A DNA stretch of 36,094 nucleotides. Origin: Comamonadaceae bacterium CG_4_9_14_3_um_filter_60_33. Lineage in GTDB: Bacteria; Pseudomonadota; Gammaproteobacteria; Burkholderiales; Burkholderiaceae_C. The DNA lies in the NCBI GenBank assembly GCA_002789915.1, contig PFUD01000108.1, positions 1-36,094 on the forward strand. Direction: 5' to 3'. The translations under genes were made by a program, and so were the position numbers. The first letter of the stretch is position 1; the number at the start of each line of letters is the position of its first letter. The notes beneath the pieces were generated by a model. That model worked only from the letters and a program-made list of their open reading frames with translations, was not told the origin of the DNA and made no database searches. Below, piece after piece: positions 24,536-33,314 of this stretch.

Positions 24536-25171
24536 ATGACACGCTACAACACTCCTTTTGAAATCCACGTGCATGGCCAGGTGAGCCTGCGTGGTGATGT
24601 GACGTTTGAGCATCTGCAAGATGCGCTCAAGCCACTCTGGAAATACGCCGGCAGTCGCTCACTGGCTGATGCGGCGGGCAGTTTTTACGAAGACGAGCCC
24701 GGCATTCAATTCGACGCCAAAGACCATTTACTGCAAATGTGCTGGACCGTCGAGGGCGATGACGATTTTCGCCAAGCCTTGGACGAAATGTGCATGAACC
24801 TCAACGAAGTGGCCCTGACCGGCGCTGCCATTGAGGTGACTTTTTATGACACCGATTTTGAAGACGAGGACGAGGACGCCGACCCCGAAGCCGAGTCGCG
24901 TGACGACTTCATCATGCTCTTTGTCGGCCCAGATCCGGCTGCCATCATGCAGGTGCAGCGCGATTTGCTGGTGCAAGACGTGATCAGCCTGATGGAGCGT
25001 CATTTTGATGGCGCCGAGCTCGGTGGCGTGGTGGCTGCGGTCGATCAGCTGTTTGGTCAGCGCTTCAACGACCTGGTCAATTCACTGCAATTGGGCAAAC
25101 CGCCGCGCGGCACCGGCGGCGGCTCCGGTGGCATGGGTCATGGCGGGCGCAAGCCGCGCCATTTGCATTAA
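24536..25171 (+). CDS. Conserved protein of unknown function downstream of phaB (DUF6806-like)
   Basis: 211 residues from the ATG at 24536 ('MTRYNTPFEIHVHGQVSL'); the ORF track adds seven codons. The middle contains a highly acidic run ('DFEDEDEDADPEAES') and the end is Gly/Arg-rich ('GTGGGSGGMGHGGRKPR'). The first third looks folded ('HLQDALKPLWKYAG', 'GIQFDAKDHLLQMCWTVEGD'). I believe it corresponds to a DUF family seen in Comamonadaceae, but I am not sure of the number and no function is known to me. It follows phaB by 63 bp on the same strand, which may or may not mean a link to PHB metabolism. Confidence 0.75.
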   Translation: MTRYNTPFEIHVHGQVSLRGDVTFEHLQDALKPLWKYAGSRSLADAAGSFYEDEPGIQFDAKDHLLQMCWTVEGDDDFRQALDEMCMNLNEVALTGAAIEVTFYDTDFEDEDEDADPEAESRDDFIMLFVGPDPAAIMQVQRDLLVQDVISLMERHFDGAELGGVVAAVDQLFGQRFNDLVNSLQLGKPPRGTGGGSGGMGHGGRKPRHLH

Positions 25172-25178
25172 GGTCGTT

Positions 25179-25227
25179 TTGTAGGGTCGAATTCATTCGA
25201 CCATGGCGGACTGAAGTCCGCCCCACA
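25179..25227. repeat. Double-hairpin REP-like element between convergent genes
   Basis: There are two perfect small hairpins side by side: GGTCGAA-TTCA-TTCGACC (25185-25202) and GGCGGACT-GA-AGTCCGCC (25205-25222). They are framed by TGTAGGG and CCCCACA-like ends. The element fills the gap between a plus-strand gene and the minus-strand acyl-CoA dehydrogenase gene and could act as a two-way terminator. The pattern resembles known mobile palindromic repeats. Confidence 0.7.
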
Positions 25228-25238
25228 AGCAACCAACA

Positions 25239-26471
25239 TCAAGCGTATTTGCGCAATTCCTGCTTGGCAATGGCATTGCGGTGCACCTCATCAGGGCCAT
25301 CGGCAAAGCGCAGCGTGCGCGCGCAGGTGTAGGCATAGGCCAGTGGAAAGTCGTCGCACATGCCGGCACCACCAAAGACCTGCATGGCCCAGTCGATCAC
25401 CTCGCAGGCCATCTTTGGCGCCACTACCTTGATCATGGCAATCTCGTTTTTGGCCAGCTTGTTGCCGCCCACGTCCATCATCCAGGCGGCCTTGAGCGTC
25501 AACAGGCGCGCCATGTCGATCTTGCAGCGCGCGTCGGCAATGCGCTCCTGAGTCACCGTTTGCGCCGCCAGCGGCTTGCCGAAGGCAATGCGTTGGCTGC
25601 TGCGTCGGCACATCAGTTCCAGCGCCCGTTCGGCCAGCCCGATGAGCCGCATGCAATGGTGAATACGCCCCGGCCCGAGGCGCCCCTGAGCGATTTCAAA
25701 GCCGCGGCCTTCGCCCAGCAGGATGTTGCTTACCGGCACGCGCACGTCTTTGAATGAAATTTCCATGTGGCCGTGGGGCGCGTCGTCGTAGCCCATGATG
25801 TTGAGTGGGCGCAGGACCTGCACGCCAGGCGTGTTGACGGGCACAAGGACCATACTTTGCTGTACGTGGCGCTCAGCCGAAGGGTCGGTTTTTCCCATCA
25901 CGATGTAGATCACGCAGCGCGGGTCGCCGGCGCCACTGATCCACCACTTGCGGCCATTGATCACGTAGTCATCGCCATCACGCACCATGCTGGTCTCGAT
26001 GTTGGTGGCATCGCTGGAGGCGACGTCGGGCTCGGTCATGGCAAAGGCCGAGCGGATGGTGCCGTCCAGCAAGGGCTTGAGCCAGCGCATCTTGTGTTCA
26101 GCTGAACCGTAGCGGGCGATGGTTTCCATGTTGCCGGTATCGGGCGCCGAGCAGTTGAAGACTTCACTCGCCCAAGGCACACGGCCCATGATTTCCGCCA
26201 GTGGCGCGTATTCCTGGTTGGTCAGACCGGCGCCGTCAAAGCCGGCCGCCTGCGCGCTGTCCACAGGCAAGAATAGGTTCCATAGGCCCTGCTCTCGGGC
26301 CTTGAGCTTGAGATTTTCAATGGTTTGCAGGGGCGTCCAGCGCTTGCCCAACGCGGTGTTGGCTTCGACTTCGGCGTGGTGCGCGCCCTCCGCAGGGTAA
26401 ATGTGGTCGGCCATGAACTGTAGCAGCCGGGCTTGGAGTTCTTTGGTTTTGGGTGAGTAGTCAAAGTCCAT
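25239..26471 (-). CDS. Acyl-CoA dehydrogenase family protein
   Basis: 410 residues of the FAD-dependent acyl-CoA dehydrogenase fold, in the branch related to ACAD10/11 (C-terminal half). Signatures are '[16 protein letters not shown]' (FAD/substrate loop), '[14 protein letters not shown]', '[21 protein letters not shown]' and '[18 protein letters not shown]'. The C-terminal '[17 protein letters not shown]' contains the usual R-x-x-D-G-P-D-E-V-H motif. It is preceded by the phosphotransferase gene with a 28-bp gap. In ACAD10/11 proteins the same two activities are fused and help degrade 4-hydroxy acids; a similar partnership is inferred here. Confidence 0.93.
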   Translation of the reverse strand: MDFDYSPKTKELQARLLQFMADHIYPAEGAHHAEVEANTALGKRWTPLQTIENLKLKAREQGLWNLFLPVDSAQAAGFDGAGLTNQEYAPLAEIMGRVPWASEVFNCSAPDTGNMETIARYGSAEHKMRWLKPLLDGTIRSAFAMTEPDVASSDATNIETSMVRDGDDYVINGRKWWISGAGDPRCVIYIVMGKTDPSAERHVQQSMVLVPVNTPGVQVLRPLNIMGYDDAPHGHMEISFKDVRVPVSNILLGEGRGFEIAQGRLGPGRIHHCMRLIGLAERALELMCRRSSQRIAFGKPLAAQTVTQERIADARCKIDMARLLTLKAAWMMDVGGNKLAKNEIAMIKVVAPKMACEVIDWAMQVFGGAGMCDDFPLAYAYTCARTLRFADGPDEVHRNAIAKQELRKYA

Positions 26472-26499
26472 AGGATGCTTTCAAAAAGATGTTCATGTG

Positions 26500-27558
26500 T
26501 CAGGCGCGCTGGGCGAACTGCCAGGCCAGCTCGGCCAGCGGGCGGGCGCCTGCGGCAGCACTGACAGCTTGTGCGCTGGCTGCCGTGCCGGCTTCCACCC
26601 GTTTGCCGATGCCTTGCAGAATGGCGGCCATGCGAAACAGGTTGTAGGCCAGGTAAAAGTTCCAGTCCTGCGCCAGTCGCTCGGGCGTCGTCAGGTGAGT
26701 TTGCTCGCAATAGCGGCGGATGTAATCTTCTTCCGACGGAATGCCGAGGCTCGCCCAGTCGAGCCCGCCAATGCCGCGAAAGGCGCCGGGCGGGATGTGC
26801 CAAGCCATGCAGTGGTAACTGAAGTCGGCCAGTGGATGGCCCAGCGTGGAGAGTTCCCAGTCCAGCACGGCGATGATGCGCATCTCGGTGGGGTGGAACA
26901 TCAGGTTATCGAGCCGGTAGTCGCCATGCACGATGCTGACCATGGCCGGGTCGCGCGCCATCTCGGGAATGTGATTGGGTAGCCACGCCATGAGGCTGTC
27001 CATCTGCGCGATGGGCTGCGTGATTGAGGCCACATATTGCCGACTCCAGCGGCCAATCTGGCGCTCGAAATAATTGCCGGGTTTGCCGAAGCTTGCCAAA
27101 CCGCATTGCGCGTAGTCCACGCTGTGCAGCGCCGCCAACACGCGATTCATCTCATGGTAGATGGCGGTGCGCTCTGGCGGGGTCATGCCGGGCAGCGACT
27201 GGTCCCAGAAAATGCGCCCTTCCATGAATGCCATGATGTAAAAAGCGCGGCCAATGACCGACTCGTCTTCACACAGGCACAGCATGCGCGGCACCGGGAC
27301 TGCAGTGCCAGCCAGGCCCGACATCACGGCAAACTCGCGCTCAATGGCGTGCGCCGACGGCAGCAGCTTGGCGGCAGGCCCGGGCTTGCCGCGCATCACA
27401 TAGGTTTGCGAGGGCGTGATGAGCTTGAAGGTGGGGTTGGACTGCCCGCCCTCGAAAGCTTCGAGCGTCAAAGGACCTGCAAAACCGGGTAAATGGGTTT
27501 GCAGCCAGGCGGCCAGCGCGGCGGTATCGAAGGGTAGGGGGTGAATCAGTTGGGACAT
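26500..27558 (-). CDS. Phosphotransferase family protein (aminoglycoside phosphotransferase fold)
   Basis: 352 residues of the kinase-like APH fold. ATP-site region: 'FEGGQSNPTFKLI'. Catalytic loop: 'VHGDYRLDNLMFHP'. Metal-binding 'AVLDWELSTLGHPLADF'. This branch is not an antibiotic-resistance enzyme; it resembles the N-terminal kinase part of ACAD10/11, which phosphorylates hydroxyacyl-CoA compounds before the dehydrogenase removes phosphate. The acyl-CoA dehydrogenase gene directly downstream supports this reading. It follows the Crp-like regulator gene by 39 bp. Confidence 0.9.
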   Translation of the reverse strand: MSQLIHPLPFDTAALAAWLQTHLPGFAGPLTLEAFEGGQSNPTFKLITPSQTYVMRGKPGPAAKLLPSAHAIEREFAVMSGLAGTAVPVPRMLCLCEDESVIGRAFYIMAFMEGRIFWDQSLPGMTPPERTAIYHEMNRVLAALHSVDYAQCGLASFGKPGNYFERQIGRWSRQYVASITQPIAQMDSLMAWLPNHIPEMARDPAMVSIVHGDYRLDNLMFHPTEMRIIAVLDWELSTLGHPLADFSYHCMAWHIPPGAFRGIGGLDWASLGIPSEEDYIRRYCEQTHLTTPERLAQDWNFYLAYNLFRMAAILQGIGKRVEAGTAASAQAVSAAAGARPLAELAWQFAQRA

Positions 27559-27597
27559 TGTGATGTTGAGTGAAGCGAAGTCATCCGGGTAAATCTA

Positions 27598-28317
27598 TCA
27601 GGGGCTTGACGCTGCGATGCGCGTCAAGGCTTCGCGATCCCGCACCACCAGGCCACCCGGTTCGATGCGGATGGCGTCTTCGCGCTCCATGGTCTTGAGC
27701 TCTTGGTTGACGCGCTGGCGCGAAGCGCCGAGCAGTTGAGCCAGTTCCTCTTGCGCCAACTGCAAGCCAATGCGCATTTCTGCGCCATTGCTTAGCGAGG
27801 GCACACCGTAGCTGCGTACCAGGTGCAGCAACTGCTTGGCCAACCGCGCCCGCAAGGGTAGGGTGTTGAGGTCCTCCACCAGGCCATACAGTTGGCGGAT
27901 GCGCCGGGCGTGCAGACGCAACAGGGCTTCGTAAAGTTCGGCATGCTGCGCCAGAATCTTGTTGAAATCGGCGCGCGCCACGCACAGCAGGGTGCTGTCG
28001 CCGTGGGCATATACATCGTGGGTGCGGCGGTCGCCATCGAACATCGCCACATCGCCAAACCAGATGCCGGGCTCGACATAGGTCAACGTGATCAGCTTGC
28101 CCGAAATGGTGGTCGAGCTGACACGCACCGCCCCTTTTGCGCAGGCGATCCACTCCAGGGCCTGCTCGCCGCGGGCAGTGATCAGGTCGCCGTCTTGGTA
28201 GCGTCGAACGTAGGCACATCGCAATATATCGTGTCGAAGAGAGGGGGAAAGACCAGAAAACCAGCGCCCTGCGTTGATGGCTGAGCGCTCTTCGATGGTA
28301 AGGATAGGTTCATTCAT
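27598..28317 (-). CDS. Crp/Fnr family transcriptional regulator
   Basis: 239 residues: an N-terminal cyclic-nucleotide-binding beta-roll ('GDLITARGEQALEWIACAKGAVRV', 'PGIWFGDVAMFDG'), a long dimer helix, and a C-terminal winged helix ('LAQEELAQLLGASRQRVNQELKTMERE'). It has no N-terminal cysteines for an Fnr-type cluster, and the cAMP-contacting residues are not convincingly present, so the ligand is unknown. It is the first gene of a tight trio with the phosphotransferase and acyl-CoA dehydrogenase and may control it. Confidence 0.9.
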   Translation of the reverse strand: MNEPILTIEERSAINAGRWFSGLSPSLRHDILRCAYVRRYQDGDLITARGEQALEWIACAKGAVRVSSTTISGKLITLTYVEPGIWFGDVAMFDGDRRTHDVYAHGDSTLLCVARADFNKILAQHAELYEALLRLHARRIRQLYGLVEDLNTLPLRARLAKQLLHLVRSYGVPSLSNGAEMRIGLQLAQEELAQLLGASRQRVNQELKTMEREDAIRIEPGGLVVRDREALTRIAASSP

Positions 28318-28383
28318 GCGCTGTCTTGTGGGTGACTTGAAACGGCTATGTAGTCACTTCGGCGACTTGTCAGGCGTCAAAAA

Positions 28384-29391
28384 CTAGCGCCGTACCTGCA
28401 AGGCGCCAGGATTGACGATGTTGGTGGGCCGGCCCTTGATGAAGTTGACGACATTGTCAAAGGCTGCGCTGAAATACATCTCGTAGCTGTCTTGCTCGAC
28501 GTAACCGATGTGCGGTGTGCAAATGCAGTTTTCCAGACGCAGCAGCGCGTGACCCTGCAAAATGGGCTCGCTTTCATACACGTCAACCGCGCCCAGGCCC
28601 GGTCGACCCCGGTTGAGCGCGCTGATGAGCGCATCGTGCTCAATCAGCTCAGCCCGTGAGGTGTTGACCAGCAGGGCGGTGGGCTTCATGCGCGACAGGT
28701 CATCCAGGCGCACGATGCCTTCGGTTTGCTCGTTCAGCCGCAGATGCAGTGACAGCACATCAGACTCTTCAAAAAATGAATCGCGACTCAACGCTGCCTC
28801 ATAGCCCAGCTGTATGGCCAGTTCCCGGCTGGGGGCGCGACCCCACACCAAAATCCGCATGCCAAAAGCCTTGCCATACCCGGCCACCAATTGGCCGATG
28901 CGGCCAAAGCCCCAAATTCCCAGAGTGCGCCCCTTGAGCACGGTGCCAAGGCCAAAATTAGCTGGCATGGCGCCCGATTTCAGTCCGGACTGCTGCCATG
29001 CGCCATGCTTGAGGTTGCCGATGTATTGGGGTAGCCGTCGGGTGGCGGCCATGATCAGCGCCCAGGTTAACTCTGCCGGTGCCACCGGTGAGCCTGTGCC
29101 TTCGGCGACAGCAATGCCACGCTCGGTACAGGCGTTGACATCAACATGCTCGCCGACCCGGCCGGTTTGCGAAATCAACTTGAGTTTGGGGAGTTTTTCG
29201 ATCAGCGCGCGTGGCAGATGGGTGCGCTCGCGGTTGAGCACAATCACGTCAGCGTCCTTGAGTCGCACTGACAGCTGTCCCAAGCCCTTGACAGTGTTGG
29301 TATAGACCTTGGCTTGGTAAGACTCCAGCTTGGCCGAGCAAGCCAGTTTGCGCACCGCATCCTGGTAATCGTCAAGAATCACTATGTTCAT
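28384..29391 (-). CDS. D-2-hydroxyacid dehydrogenase family protein
   Basis: 335 residues from the ATG at 29391 ('MNIVILDDYQDAVRKL'); the ORF track extends 22 codons too far upstream. NAD-binding 'LGIWGFGRIGQLVAGYGKAFG', catalytic Arg in 'LLVNTSRAELIEH', Glu in 'GAVDVYESEPI' and His in 'CTPHIGYVE' are all present. The group includes phosphoglycerate and glyoxylate/hydroxypyruvate dehydrogenases; the substrate here is not determinable. It lies 66 bp upstream of the Crp-like gene on the same strand. Confidence 0.92.
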   Translation of the reverse strand: MNIVILDDYQDAVRKLACSAKLESYQAKVYTNTVKGLGQLSVRLKDADVIVLNRERTHLPRALIEKLPKLKLISQTGRVGEHVDVNACTERGIAVAEGTGSPVAPAELTWALIMAATRRLPQYIGNLKHGAWQQSGLKSGAMPANFGLGTVLKGRTLGIWGFGRIGQLVAGYGKAFGMRILVWGRAPSRELAIQLGYEAALSRDSFFEESDVLSLHLRLNEQTEGIVRLDDLSRMKPTALLVNTSRAELIEHDALISALNRGRPGLGAVDVYESEPILQGHALLRLENCICTPHIGYVEQDSYEMYFSAAFDNVVNFIKGRPTNIVNPGALQVRR

Positions 29392-29462
29392 GACACGGAT
29401 TGTGCCTTGATGGCTGGCACTGTCGGCAAAACTCGTCCAAAAATAGGGACGAGACAAACGAT

Positions 29463-29696
29463 TTAGTGACTGTGTTCGATCGCTGCCAAACGGTCCAACT
29501 CAGCACAGACATCGGCCATACGCCCTGAAATCACCAGACGTCCGGCCTGAGAAGATGGTTGACCTGCCTCTACCACGCGCAGCACGCGCAAGGGCCGCAA
29601 GGTGACGGCATTGCCGCGGGTGCAGGCCCTGGGGTGGGGTGGCTTAAAGTGAACCACGTTTGAAAACAGAATGGGGGGTGAGTGTGCAATGTTCAT
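29463..29696 (-). CDS. Small conserved hypothetical protein downstream of lexA
   Basis: 77 residues from the ATG at 29696; the track's start 12 codons earlier looks too long. The N-terminus 'MNIAHSPPILFSNVVHFK' is followed by a variable region and a C-terminal block 'GRLVISGRMADVCAELDRLAAIE' that I associate with short conserved proteins of Comamonadaceae. It has no transmembrane segment or known domain. It sits 55 bp after lexA on the same strand and so may be SOS co-regulated. Function unknown. Confidence 0.65.
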   Translation of the reverse strand: MNIAHSPPILFSNVVHFKPPHPRACTRGNAVTLRPLRVLRVVEAGQPSSQAGRLVISGRMADVCAELDRLAAIEHSH

Positions 29697-29751
29697 TTTT
29701 TGGTGGCTTTGGCTGGGTGGTACGGCAAGCAAGGTCAGGGTCAGATGTGGC

Positions 29752-30429
29752 TTACATCAGCATGGTGTTGCGGATCAGGCCGACCGCCAGCCCCTCAATT
29801 TCAAAGGCTTCGCCAGGCTCGACCACGATGGTCTGGTAGTCCGGGTTTTCGGGGTGGAGCTCGATCAAGTTGTCGTGGCGCATGAAACGCTTGACGGTGA
29901 CCTCGTCGCCAAGCCGGGCCACCACAATCTGTCCGTTTTTCGCCTCACGGGTGCTTTGCACCGCAAGCAGGTCGCCGTCCATGATGCCGGCGTCACGCAT
30001 CGACATGCCGCGCACTTTGAGCAGGTAGTCGGGTTTGCGCTGGAACAGGCTGTCTTCCACGTAATAGGTTTTGTCGATGTGTTCCTGCGCCAAAATGGGG
30101 GAACCGGCCGCCACGCGCCCGATCAGTGGCAGAGCCAGTTGGCCCGCAAAGTCTGCCACCGACTGCACCAGCGACTTGTTGCGTGAGGCGTTGATGGCCT
30201 GCAACGCGTCGTTTTTCAGGCGGATGCCGCGCGAGGTGCCGCTGACCAGCTCTATGGCACCCTTGCGGGCCAGCGCCTGCAAATGCTCTTCGGCGGCGTT
30301 GGCTGATTTGAACCCGAGCTCGGCGGCAATTTCGGCGCGTGTGGGTGGCGCCCCGGTGCTGGCAATGGCGCGCTGGATAAGATCGAGGATCTGTTGCTGG
30401 CGATCAGTCAGTTTGGGTCTGATGAGCAT
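29752..30429 (-). CDS. lexA: LexA repressor (SOS regulator)
   Basis: 225 residues. The N-terminal winged helix ('[16 protein letters not shown]', recognition helix region '[21 protein letters not shown]') binds SOS boxes. The C-terminal S24 peptidase domain self-cleaves at A108-G109 ('RVAAGSP') when stimulated by RecA; catalytic S143 is in '[10 protein letters not shown]' and K180 in 'DEVTVKRF'. All key residues are present. Two LexA-like boxes lie just upstream, which implies autoregulation, and a strong box precedes imuA in the same window. Confidence 0.97.
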   Translation of the reverse strand: MLIRPKLTDRQQQILDLIQRAIASTGAPPTRAEIAAELGFKSANAAEEHLQALARKGAIELVSGTSRGIRLKNDALQAINASRNKSLVQSVADFAGQLALPLIGRVAAGSPILAQEHIDKTYYVEDSLFQRKPDYLLKVRGMSMRDAGIMDGDLLAVQSTREAKNGQIVVARLGDEVTVKRFMRHDNLIELHPENPDYQTIVVEPGEAFEIEGLAVGLIRNTMLM

Positions 30430-30459
30430 GACGACTCCTGGGTGTAATGAGATAAGGCA

Positions 30460-30475
30460 CTGGGTTCTTATCCAG
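30460..30475 (-). promoter_or_regulatory. LexA-like box 1 upstream of lexA
   Basis: CTGG-N8-CCAG, inside the longer dyad ACTGG...CCAGT, 30 bp upstream of the lexA start. It differs from CTGT-N8-ACAG by one symmetric base in each half. Confidence 0.75.
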
Positions 30476-30478
30476 TGA

Positions 30479-30494
30479 CTGTATTTTTAACCAG
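30479..30494 (-). promoter_or_regulatory. LexA-like box 2 upstream of lexA
   Basis: CTGT-ATTTTTAA-CCAG, one mismatch from CTGT-N8-ACAG, placed 3 bp from box 1 and 17 bp before the divergent asparaginase start. Tandem boxes in front of lexA are common, and this one could also affect the asparaginase promoter. Confidence 0.75.
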
Positions 30495-30511
30495 TTTTTG
30501 AAAGACTGCAA

Positions 30512-31498
30512 GTGGTGAATCGAAAAAACTTGAAATCGGTTGTGGTGCTGGGCACGGGTGGCACCATCGCCGGGAAAGCGGCCAGTGCCACTGACAACCT
30601 TGGCTATAGCGCTGCCCAGGTGGGCGTGGCCGATTTGCTAACGGGCGTACCAGGCTTGGCGGAGGTGCTTCATGGGGACGCACTGGTTTCGGAACAAGTG
30701 GCCCAAATCGACAGCAAGGACATGAGCTTTGCGATCTGGACACAACTGGCGCTGCGCGTCCAGCATCACTTGGCGCAAGACGAGGTGAGCAGCGTGGTCA
30801 TCACACACGGCACCGACACGCTCGAAGAGACCGCTTTTTTCCTGCATGCCGTGCTACCTGCCGCGCTGCAGTTGCATAAGCCCGTGGTGCTGACCTGCGC
30901 CATGCGGCCGGCCTCGAGCCACAACCCTGATGGCCCGCAAAATTTGCTTGATGCAGTGGCGCTGGCACGCACCGGCGGCGCCTGCGGTGTGATGGTGGTG
31001 TGTGCCGGCGTGGTGCACAGCGCCCTGGCGGTGCAGAAAGTGCATGTGTACCGCCTCGACGCCTTCAGTTCGGGCGACACCGGGCCGCTCGGATATGTGG
31101 AGGAAGGGCGCTTGCGCCTGGTCAAAAACTGGCCGCTCACGCTGAGCCATCAAGCGGCGATTTCACCCGAAAAAATTGCCGCGATCACGGCCTGGCCACG
31201 GGTCGAGATTGTCATGAACTACGCCGGCGGCAGTGCTGCTGTGGTGGATGCGTTACTGCAATCCTCGCCATCGACACCAGCGCTGCAAGGTTTGATAGTG
31301 GCGGGTACCGGCAACGGCACGCTGCATGTTGAACTCTTCAAAGCCCTGCAGCGTGCCGAGCGGGCCAGCGTGCGGGTGATACGCACCAGTCGCTGTGGCG
31401 AGGGACGCGTGTTGCCGGTGGCAGGCAGCGCGTTCCCCGAAAGTAACGGGCTCTCGCCTGTCAAGGCCCGCGTGGCCCTGATGCTTGATTTGATGTAG
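30512..31498 (+). CDS. Asparaginase (L-asparaginase/glutaminase family)
   Basis: 328 residues. It hydrolyses L-asparagine to aspartate and ammonia. The two catalytic threonine motifs are present: 'VLGTGGTIAGKA' at the N-terminus and 'VITHGTDTLEETAFFL' around residue 90; 'KPVVLTCAMRP' and 'GLIVAGTGNGTLH' are further family marks. There is no signal peptide, so it is likely cytoplasmic (type I-like). The start is GTG at 30512 or 30515. It is divergent from lexA and shares the short regulatory gap. Confidence 0.92.
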   Translation: MVNRKNLKSVVVLGTGGTIAGKAASATDNLGYSAAQVGVADLLTGVPGLAEVLHGDALVSEQVAQIDSKDMSFAIWTQLALRVQHHLAQDEVSSVVITHGTDTLEETAFFLHAVLPAALQLHKPVVLTCAMRPASSHNPDGPQNLLDAVALARTGGACGVMVVCAGVVHSALAVQKVHVYRLDAFSSGDTGPLGYVEEGRLRLVKNWPLTLSHQAAISPEKIAAITAWPRVEIVMNYAGGSAAVVDALLQSSPSTPALQGLIVAGTGNGTLHVELFKALQRAERASVRVIRTSRCGEGRVLPVAGSAFPESNGLSPVKARVALMLDLM

Positions 31499-31523
31499 GA
31501 GGCTCGCACCGGGCCGATGGTTT

Positions 31524-31559
31524 TGGCGGCAATGGCGGTGATGGCGTCAATGGCGCCGC
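31524..31559. repeat. Four-copy 9-bp tandem repeat (TGGCGnnnn)
   Basis: TGGCGGCAA, TGGCGGTGA, TGGCGTCAA and TGGCGCCGC follow one another without a gap, in the space between the convergent asparaginase and adk genes. No gene is evident here. Confidence 0.6.
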
Positions 31560-31583
31560 TCCTTCAAGAGCTGGCCCTGGCGT

Positions 31584-32315
<732 letters not shown>

Positions 32316-32340
32316 TTACACGTTTTCCCCTATCTGTGCT

Positions 32341-33084
32341 TTAACCGCCCAGCAAACGCCTCACCCGCTCCAGGTCTGCGAGGGTGTCCACACCGGGGCC
32401 GGGCGCGTGTTCGGTGATGTGCACGGCAATGCGATGCCCGTGCCACAAGGCGCGCAATTGCTCAAGCGATTCGGTGCGCTCCAGTGGCGCTTGCGCCAGT
32501 TTGGGAAACAGGCGCAAAAAGCTGACCCGGTAGGCGTAAATGCCGATGTGCCGCAACGGTGCCGGGGTGGGCAACTGGTCGGGCGCATCGCGCGGGAAGG
32601 CAATCGGCGCGCGGCTGAAATACAGCGCCATGTGCTGGGCGTCGAGCACCACCTTGACCACGTTGGGGTTGTGAAAATCTGCCACATTGTCAAGCGCATG
32701 GGCCGCCGTGCTCATGGCAGCTTGCGGCCGCCGGGCCAGCAGGTGGGCGACATCGGTGATGAGTTGCGGGTCGATGAGTGGTTCGTCGCCCTGCACATTG
32801 ACCACAATGGCGTCATCGGGCAAGGCCAGCAGGTCGCAAGCCTCGGCCAGCCGGTCGCTGCCCGAGGGGTGGTCGGCACGGGTCAGCACGGCCGTGATGC
32901 CGTAGGCCTGGCAAGCGGTGAATATCTCGAGGCTGTCGCCGGCCACTGCCACGCTTTGGGCGCCGGAGCGCAGCGCCTGCTGCGCCACCCGCACCACCAT
33001 CGGCACGCCGGCCAGGTCGGCGAGCGGTTTGTTGGGCAGACGGGTGGAGGCCAGCCGTGCTGGAATCAAAACAGTGAAGGTCAA
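32341..33084 (-). CDS. kdsB: 3-deoxy-manno-octulosonate cytidylyltransferase (CMP-KDO synthetase)
   Basis: 247 residues. It activates KDO with CTP for lipopolysaccharide core synthesis. Characteristic parts are '[20 protein letters not shown]', '[12 protein letters not shown]', '[14 protein letters not shown]' and '[12 protein letters not shown]'. It overlaps the trm112 gene by 4 bp (ATGA) and shares an operon with lpxK, so two lipid A/core steps are expressed together. Confidence 0.96.
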   Translation of the reverse strand: MTFTVLIPARLASTRLPNKPLADLAGVPMVVRVAQQALRSGAQSVAVAGDSLEIFTACQAYGITAVLTRADHPSGSDRLAEACDLLALPDDAIVVNVQGDEPLIDPQLITDVAHLLARRPQAAMSTAAHALDNVADFHNPNVVKVVLDAQHMALYFSRAPIAFPRDAPDQLPTPAPLRHIGIYAYRVSFLRLFPKLAQAPLERTESLEQLRALWHGHRIAVHITEHAPGPGVDTLADLERVRRLLGG

Positions 33085-33275
33085 GGCTTACGCCCTTCCT
33101 CAATCTCGGTGTCGGTCAAGGCTCTGGCCTCGTTTTCGAGCAACACCGGAATGCCGTCGCGCACCGGGTAAGCCAGGCGGGCGCTGAGCGAGACCAGTTC
33201 CTCGGCGTCGTGCTTGTAGATAAGCGGCCCCTTGGTGACGGGGCAAACCAGTAATTCAAGTAGTCGTGTGTCCAT
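33081..33275 (-). CDS. Trm112 family protein (YcaR-like)
   Basis: 64 residues. A short Trm112/UPF0434 protein: '[20 protein letters not shown]', '[27 protein letters not shown]'. It sits between lpxK and kdsB with a 4-bp overlap to kdsB, the same place as ycaR in E. coli. The molecular role is unclear in bacteria; relatives activate methyltransferases. Confidence 0.93.
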   Translation of the reverse strand: MDTRLLELLVCPVTKGPLIYKHDAEELVSLSARLAYPVRDGIPVLLENEARALTDTEIEEGRKP

Positions 33276-33314
33276 GCGGCAATGATAGCGTTCTGGCGGC
33301 AGCGTTCGAATAGC

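Noticed and set aside
26500-27558. Aminoglycoside resistance gene
   Set aside because: Only the fold is shared; the neighbour acyl-CoA dehydrogenase and the subgroup motifs point to an ACAD10/11-like metabolic kinase.
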